This document shows, piece by piece, positions 6,870-10,868 of a stretch of DNA of 10,868 nt (position 1 is the stretch's first letter; every line of letters begins with the position of its first letter). Source of the stretch: Planctomycetota bacterium (lineage in GTDB: Bacteria; Planctomycetota; Phycisphaerae; FEN-1346; JAACEH01); assembly GCA_016935955.1 (NCBI GenBank), contig JAFGPY010000294.1:1-10868 (forward strand), written 5' to 3'. The notes under the pieces are model-generated. The model was given only the letters and a program-made list of their open reading frames with translations. It had not been told where the DNA came from and did no database searches. Made by a program: the position numbers and the translations under genes.

Positions 6870-8981
6870 ATGGCTCGCCCATGGTATCAGTGCGGCTACA
6901 GGCGGATGCTCGTGGACATGCACATTCCGGACTGGGATGCGGCGTTTCTGGCCAAGTACGATCCGGCCGAGATGGTGCGGCTGTACAAGGAGGCCGGACT
7001 GACGTCGGTAATGTTCTACACGCAGTCGCACGTCGGGCTGTGCTACTGGCCGACGACGACCGGCAAGATGCACGCCGGGCTGAACGGCCGCGACATCGTC
7101 GGCGAAACGGTCGAGTTGCTTCGCGAGGCGGGCATCGCCGGTTGCGCCTACTACAGCGTCGTCTTCAACAACTGGGCTCGCCTGGAGCATCCCGAGTGGC
7201 AACTCGTGACGCAGAATCCGGCCCATGAGGTCGGTATCACGGGACGCTACGGACTGTGCTGTCCGAATAATCCGGGCTACCGCCAGTTCTGCCGCAACCA
7301 GATCGAGGACCTGCTCGGGCGGTACCGCTTCGACGGCCTGTTCTACGATATGACGTTCTGGCCGGGTGTCTGCCTGTGCGAGCATTGCCGCCGCAGGTAC
7401 CGTAACGAGACGGCCCAGGAGATTCCGACGACGATCGACTGGTTCGATCCGGCGTGGTGCCGGTTCCAGGACGCCCGCGAGCAGTGGATGCTCGATTTCG
7501 CCCTGATGCTGAACGACACCGCCCGGCGGGCCAGCCCCGGCATCACGGTCTATCACAACTTCGCCAGCGCCCTGGCCAACTGGATGTCGGTCGGGTTCCG
7601 CAACTCCGCGGCCAACGATTTCCTGGGAGCGGACTTCTACGGCGACCCGGTGGAGCAACTGACCGTCAGCAAGCTGATGGTCAACCTCTCGGAGCACCCG
7701 CCGGTGGAGTTCATGACCAGCCGCTGCCTGACGCTCATCGAGCACGAGAGCAACAAGAGCTACGAGACGATTCGCATGCAGGCCCTGGCCACGACGCTTT
7801 TCAGCGGCGCGATGCTGTTCATCGATGCGATTCATCCCGACGGGTCGGTCAACGCGGCCCCCTACGAGATGATCCGTCGGGTCTACGACGAGATGAGCCG
7901 CTACGAACCGTACCTGGGCGGCGCGGCCGTGGAGGACGTGGCCGTCTACTTCAGCAGTGAATCGAAGATGGACTTCGCCGAGAACGGCCATGGGGTCGGC
8001 GAGACGATCTGGCGGCGCAACTACCCGCACCTGCATTCGGTGCGCGGCGTCTGCCGCACGCTCCAGGAAGCCCACGTGCCCTTCGGCGTCATTACGCGGC
8101 GGCAACTGGGAGCCCTGGGCCGCTACAAAGTCGTCGTGCTGCCGAACATCCTGCGGATGGACCTGGAGGAGGTTGCGGCCCTGCGCGAGTACGTTCGCCG
8201 CGGCGGACGGCTCTATGCCTCCCGCTACACGTCGCTCACGGAAACCCGCGGCACGCGGCACGACGATTTCATGCTGGCGGAGGTCTTCGGCTGCCACTAC
8301 GCCGGCGACGACCTGGGCGAGGTCGCGTACCTGCGGCCGGCCACGGACGACCTGCGGCAAGCCATCGTGCCGCAGAACTACCTCGGCCACATGAGCCGCC
8401 CGACCATGCCCCATGTGGGAGCCGGGATGGTGCGGCTCGCGGCGGGACCGGCCGGCCGCGTGCTGGCCACTCTGACCGAGCCCTACGACCGCACCTGGGG
8501 AACTCTCCAGACGCAGAACTGGTCGAGCATTCACAGCGCGCCACCGTGGCGCGACACCGACGTGCCGGCCATCGTCGCCAACACGTTCGGCAAGGGCAGG
8601 GCCATTTACGTGGCGGCCGACCTCGAGCGCATCGATTGCGGCGCCGACCGCCGCACGGTGCTGGCCCTGATCCGCGACCTGCTGGGCGACGGCCAGAGTG
8701 CAGGGGCCGAGACCCACCCGTGTGTCTGGATGACCGTTACCGATCAGCCGAACAAGAGCCGGCTCATCGTCGGTCTGCTCAACTACCAGATGCAACTGCC
8801 GCCGATCCCGATTGCCGAGACGCCGCTGGCCCTGCGGCCGCCTGAAGGCAAGACGTTCTGCGGCCTGAAGCGGTTGCCGGACGAGGACGCGGTGGAGTTC
8901 GAGATCGACAGGAGCGGCACGTTGCGAGCCACCGCGAAGAACCTCGAAGCCCTGGCGATGTTCGCGGCCGAGTACCGGTAG
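6870..8981 (+). CDS. GHL6-like putative glycosidase with beta-galactosidase trimerisation-type domain
   Basis: A 703-residue protein without a signal peptide, so probably cytoplasmic. Residues about 10-345 form a glycosidase-type TIM barrel: PAEMVRLYKEAGLTSVMFYTQSH (32-54), GCAYYSVVFNNW (91-102), FDGLFYDMTF (154-163) and a cysteine cluster CLCEHCRRRY (168-177). This arrangement, an acidic strand end followed by C-x-C-x-x-C, is typical of the hypothetical glycosyl hydrolase 6 group related to alpha-L-fucosidase and GH42 barrels. Residues about 354-580 resemble the GH42 trimerisation domain (VVVLPNILRMDLEEVAALREYVRRGGRLYA, 421-450). The C-terminal 100 residues look like a small beta domain. The activity is unassigned; Asp160, after the fourth barrel strand, is a candidate catalytic residue by position only. 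AAAGG (6855-6859) lies ten bases before the ATG. It follows the cupin isomerase by 238 bases that hold repeats C and D. Confidence 0.78.
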   Translation: MARPWYQCGYRRMLVDMHIPDWDAAFLAKYDPAEMVRLYKEAGLTSVMFYTQSHVGLCYWPTTTGKMHAGLNGRDIVGETVELLREAGIAGCAYYSVVFNNWARLEHPEWQLVTQNPAHEVGITGRYGLCCPNNPGYRQFCRNQIEDLLGRYRFDGLFYDMTFWPGVCLCEHCRRRYRNETAQEIPTTIDWFDPAWCRFQDAREQWMLDFALMLNDTARRASPGITVYHNFASALANWMSVGFRNSAANDFLGADFYGDPVEQLTVSKLMVNLSEHPPVEFMTSRCLTLIEHESNKSYETIRMQALATTLFSGAMLFIDAIHPDGSVNAAPYEMIRRVYDEMSRYEPYLGGAAVEDVAVYFSSESKMDFAENGHGVGETIWRRNYPHLHSVRGVCRTLQEAHVPFGVITRRQLGALGRYKVVVLPNILRMDLEEVAALREYVRRGGRLYASRYTSLTETRGTRHDDFMLAEVFGCHYAGDDLGEVAYLRPATDDLRQAIVPQNYLGHMSRPTMPHVGAGMVRLAAGPAGRVLATLTEPYDRTWGTLQTQNWSSIHSAPPWRDTDVPAIVANTFGKGRAIYVAADLERIDCGADRRTVLALIRDLLGDGQSAGAETHPCVWMTVTDQPNKSRLIVGLLNYQMQLPPIPIAETPLALRPPEGKTFCGLKRLPDEDAVEFEIDRSGTLRATAKNLEALAMFAAEYR

Positions 8982-9015
8982 TGCGTCGCGGAATCCCATG
9001 ATATGATAGCGGTGT

Positions 9016-9134
9016 GGGTGCCATGCAGGATTTCGCGTGAAGAAGGCCAGGGGGTGCCATGCTTCTGCTTGCAGAAGCATGCCGACAAGCGTGTTGCGCG
9101 CGAGCACGCGTCTACAAGTAGACGCGTGGCACCC
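9016..9134 (+). repeat. REPIN-like doublet palindrome, copy B1, with extra left arm
   Basis: The core is 9052-9134. GGGTGCC (9052-9058) opens it; the first hairpin is CATGCTTCTGC/GCAGAAGCATG (9058-9081, 11-bp perfect stem, TT loop). A 23-base linker follows, then CACGCGTCTAC/GTAGACGCGTG (9105-9128, 11-bp perfect stem, AA loop), closed by GGCACCC (9128-9134). A further GGGTGCCATGC lies upstream (9016-9026) without its own partner. The counterpart of this extra arm is also present in copy A (CATGGCGCCC at 4373-4382), so the unit shared with copy A is 9016-9137. It begins 34 bases after the stop of the glycosidase gene. Confidence 0.85.
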
Positions 9135-9138
9135 TCGC

Positions 9139-9232
9139 GGGTGCCGTGGTCAAGCGCAGCTTGGCCACGATAGGCGTCCGCAAGTTAGTGGAGACGCATC
9201 ATGGCCTAGCCTTCGGCTAGACCATGGCACCC
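9139..9232 (+). repeat. REPIN-like doublet palindrome, copy B2
   Basis: GGGTGCC (9139-9145) opens the element. The first hairpin is CGTGGTCAAGC/GCTTGGCCACG (9145-9169) with one G-T pair in an 11-bp stem and a GCA loop. After 30 bases comes CATGG, CTAGCC/GGCTAG with TTC loop, CCATG (9200-9226), closed by GGCACCC (9226-9232). It starts four bases after copy B1 ends, so two doublets stand in tandem. Together with B1 it fills most of the 292 bases between the glycosidase and the URO-D gene. Confidence 0.8.
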
Positions 9233-9279
9233 CGTCCGTCCCGCGTTCGTGCTCAGCCCCGGAAAGGCGTGACGTGCCG

Positions 9280-10410
9280 ATGACCAACCGCGAACTGTTC
9301 CACGCGACCATGGCCCGCCAGAATGGGCCCGACCTGCTGCACATCGAGCAGGGCTTCGCGCAGGAAGTCTTCTCGCTGTGGCGCGAGCAGGGATTGCCCG
9401 ACGACGTCTTGCCGCCGGCGACCGACGTGACCCACCGTGGCGACCTTTACGAGGCCTTCAACATCGCCAAGCTGGGATGCTGTCGCTGGAACCAGATCAA
9501 CCAGTTCCACGTGCCGACGCCCGTCGATACGGTGCTCGAAGAGTACGGTGACCGGATCATTTTCCGCGGCCAGTTCGGCCACGTTTACGAGAAGTACGTT
9601 GACGACGGTGTCGTGCGGCACCGTGTGCTGCAGCACTGCATCCGCGACCGCGACGATTACATGGCCGCGCGGAATCAGTTGGCCGGTCACCTGGCCGAGC
9701 GCGTCGACCTGGGCGAGATGCGCCGCATGGGCCCCGTGGCTCGCTCGCAGCAGAACCATCCCGTGGGCGTGTGGGTGCACGGCCCGTTCGCCTTCCTGAG
9801 AGAACTGATGGGCGCCGAGGCGGCGATGATGGCGCCCTACATCGACGCCGACCTGACGCGGGTGATGCTCGACGATCACCTGGAAGTCTGCCGCGCAGCC
9901 GCTTCTGCGGCCTTCGAGCATCTGCGGCCCGATTTCTCCTACGTCTGGGAAGACAACTGCTGCAAGAACGGGCCCATGGTCGCGCCCGACGTGTTTCGCG
10001 AGTTCCACCTGCCGTGGTACAAGGCCTGGCGCGGGTTCCTCGACGAGATGGGCGTCCGCTGGATGGTCGTCGACAGCGACGGCGATCCGACGGCCCTCGT
10101 GCCGCTCTGGATCGAGGGCGGCGTGGACGCCATGTTCCCCTGGGAAGTCAACGCCGTAGACATTCTCAAGATCGCCGAGGCCTATCCCGGGTTGGTACTG
10201 TTGGGCGGCTTCTGGAAACACTGCTTCGAGCGCGACGGACTGGCGGCCGTCGACGCCGAGTTCCTCCGCGTGGTCGAGCCGCTGCGGCGGCGCGGCGGGT
10301 GGTTCCCGTCGCTCGACCACTGGGTGCACCAGGGCATCCCGCTGGAGAAGTTCAGGTACTACTGCCGGCGGCTCCAAGAGTGCGGCAAAGCGAACCGCAT
10401 GGCCAAGTGA
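9280..10410 (+). CDS. Uroporphyrinogen decarboxylase (URO-D) superfamily protein
   Basis: A 376-residue protein of the URO-D/cobalamin methyltransferase-A barrel family (COG0407 type). It begins MTNRELFHATM, a common opening in this family. Family features follow: GVWVHGPFAFLRELMG (163-178), YVWEDNCCKNGPMVAPDVFREFHLPWYK (221-248), VVDSDGD (263-269), GGVDAMFPWEV (280-290) and GGWFPSLDHWVH (339-350). True HemE enzymes carry an N-terminal arginine-rich substrate motif that I do not see, so heme synthesis is unlikely. Relatives act as corrinoid-dependent methyltransferases or have unknown roles. GTG at 9274, in frame, is an equally good start: GGAAAGG (9261-9267) is six bases before it and 12 before the ATG at 9280. 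The reading frame stays open upstream to 9037 but only through repeat DNA, so those residues are excluded. It follows copy B2 by 47 bases. Confidence 0.8.
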   Translation: MTNRELFHATMARQNGPDLLHIEQGFAQEVFSLWREQGLPDDVLPPATDVTHRGDLYEAFNIAKLGCCRWNQINQFHVPTPVDTVLEEYGDRIIFRGQFGHVYEKYVDDGVVRHRVLQHCIRDRDDYMAARNQLAGHLAERVDLGEMRRMGPVARSQQNHPVGVWVHGPFAFLRELMGAEAAMMAPYIDADLTRVMLDDHLEVCRAAASAAFEHLRPDFSYVWEDNCCKNGPMVAPDVFREFHLPWYKAWRGFLDEMGVRWMVVDSDGDPTALVPLWIEGGVDAMFPWEVNAVDILKIAEAYPGLVLLGGFWKHCFERDGLAAVDAEFLRVVEPLRRRGGWFPSLDHWVHQGIPLEKFRYYCRRLQECGKANRMAK

Positions 10411-10441
10411 CGAATGTGGTCTTGCCCGCCGTGCGAGTCGT

Positions 10442-10523
10442 GGGTGCCATGCTTGTGCTTGCACAAGCATGCCGCCTGGGGCAAGACGCATCGCATGCTT
10501 CTCCAAGGAGAAGCATGGCACCC
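10442..10523 (+). repeat. REPIN-like doublet palindrome, copy E (cleanest copy)
   Basis: GGGTGCC (10442-10448) and GGCACCC (10517-10523) are perfect inverted ends. The first hairpin is CATGCTTGTGC/GCACAAGCATG (10448-10471, TT loop) and the second CATGCTTCTCC/GGAGAAGCATG (10494-10517, AA loop). Both have perfect 11-bp stems, with a 22-base linker between. The outer 13 bases of the two arms are exact reverse complements of each other, so the whole element could also fold as one long stem. It begins 31 bases after the URO-D stop and ends 30 bases before the next start codon. Confidence 0.85.
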
Positions 10524-10553
10524 GCACCCATCAGACGCAGAAAGGGGGAAGCG

Positions 10554-10868
10554 ATGGACGACATTCGATCGAATCGCAGGGCGGTTGCGTTTGTTCTGGT
10601 TGCTGGCGTCGCGGCGATGGCCGTTGCGGCGACGGCGTGCAAGTCGTCCGGGGCCGACGACGACGCGCAGCAGATCAAGGTCGACAAGGCCTCGCAGGCG
10701 GTGGTCATCACGGCCGCGGTGGCCGAGCACAAGGAGCAGGACGCCGACAAGGAGAAGGCGGCGGCCGTGACGCTGGAGTATCTGCTGGTGGCCGACGGCG
10801 GCAACACCGACAAGTCGGCCCTGGTGACGAAGGTGCGGCCCGAGGCCCTGCGCAAGGCCCTGGTGAGC
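10554..10868 (+). CDS. YdjY-like lipoprotein, partial at window edge
   Basis: The first 105 residues of a gene cut by the window end. The N-terminus MDDIRSNRRAVAFVLVAGVAAMAVAATAC is a lipoprotein-type signal with Cys29 as the likely lipidation site; Ala at -3 makes the lipobox weaker than usual. The mature part IKVDKASQAVVITAAVAE...LEYLLVADGGNTDKSALVTKVRPEALRKAL resembles YdjY-domain proteins, which share a beta-strand opening, an LEYLL core and a KVRPEALHKAL-type segment. The role of that domain is not established. AAGGGGG (10542-10548) lies five bases before the ATG. It follows the URO-D gene by 143 bases that hold copy E. Confidence 0.7.
   Translation, partial: MDDIRSNRRAVAFVLVAGVAAMAVAATACKSSGADDDAQQIKVDKASQAVVITAAVAEHKEQDADKEKAAAVTLEYLLVADGGNTDKSALVTKVRPEALRKALVS

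Noticed and set aside
6828..9107. A 759-codon open frame on the minus strand opposite the glycosidase gene
   Set aside because: The plus-strand frame encodes clear family motifs. The antisense frame begins in repeat DNA, lacks a start signal and shows no recognisable domain.
9037..9279. N-terminal extension of the URO-D gene starting MKKARGCHASAC
   Set aside because: The extension is translated repeat copies B1 and B2. The protein family opening MTNRELF and a ribosome binding site are found at 9261-9282.
4263..10523. The hairpin repeats as a CRISPR array
   Set aside because: The elements are scattered, separated by genes, differ in stem sequence and have no regular spacers or cas genes.
4266..10523. 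The hairpins as ordinary intrinsic terminators
   Set aside because: The stems are GC-rich and close to stops, but none is followed by a run of T, and the inverted ends and paired hairpins point to a repeat family. Secondary use in termination is still possible.

Overview
The window is high-GC bacterial DNA. It carries about seven genes in two divergent blocks, plus an unusual load of palindromic repeats between genes. The mix of families points to a member of the Planctomycetota, perhaps the Phycisphaerae or a relative: an IolE-like sugar isomerase, a GHL6-like putative glycosidase, a URO-D superfamily protein, a YdjY-like lipoprotein, and a large exported protein with a CBM9-like end. This is inferred from protein character and repeat style. 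There is no rRNA, tRNA or other marker gene to confirm it.

Layout. Positions 1-302 (minus) hold the 5' part of a xylose-isomerase-like TIM-barrel gene, with a good promoter at 393-421. Positions 490-1164 (plus) encode a small lipoprotein of unknown function. Converging on it from the minus strand is a 938-residue exported protein (1250-4066). Upstream of that, also on the minus strand, lies an AraC-family regulator (4394-5260). The 156-base gap 5261-5416 is a divergent promoter region. From it the plus-strand series runs: a phosphomannose-isomerase-like cupin (5417-6631), a GHL6/beta-galactosidase-trimerisation-type putative glycosidase (6870-8981), a URO-D superfamily protein (9280-10410), and the start of a YdjY-like lipoprotein (10554 to the window end).

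How the genes may work together. An AraC regulator placed divergently from a sugar-isomerase-like cupin, with a putative glycosidase, a large exported carbohydrate-binding-type protein and another sugar isomerase nearby, looks like a carbohydrate-use locus. The exported protein would act outside the cytoplasm, the putative glycosidase (no signal peptide) inside, and the isomerases on the released sugars. The substrate cannot be read from the sequence. The URO-D protein is the odd member; a role in demethylating a methylated sugar is only a speculation.

The most striking feature is not a gene. Three intergenic gaps in the plus-strand series and the gap behind the AraC gene contain doublet palindromes. 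Each has short inverted ends (GGGTGCC...GGCACCC, or ATGTAGC...GCTACAT) enclosing two hairpins about 22-36 bases apart, 81-94 bp in total. Stem sequences differ between copies while pairing is kept. This matches the architecture of REPINs, the REP doublets mobilised in other bacteria by RAYT transposases. No transposase is encoded in the window. Two copies share a longer unit of about 120 bp in inverted orientation, 4.6 kb apart.
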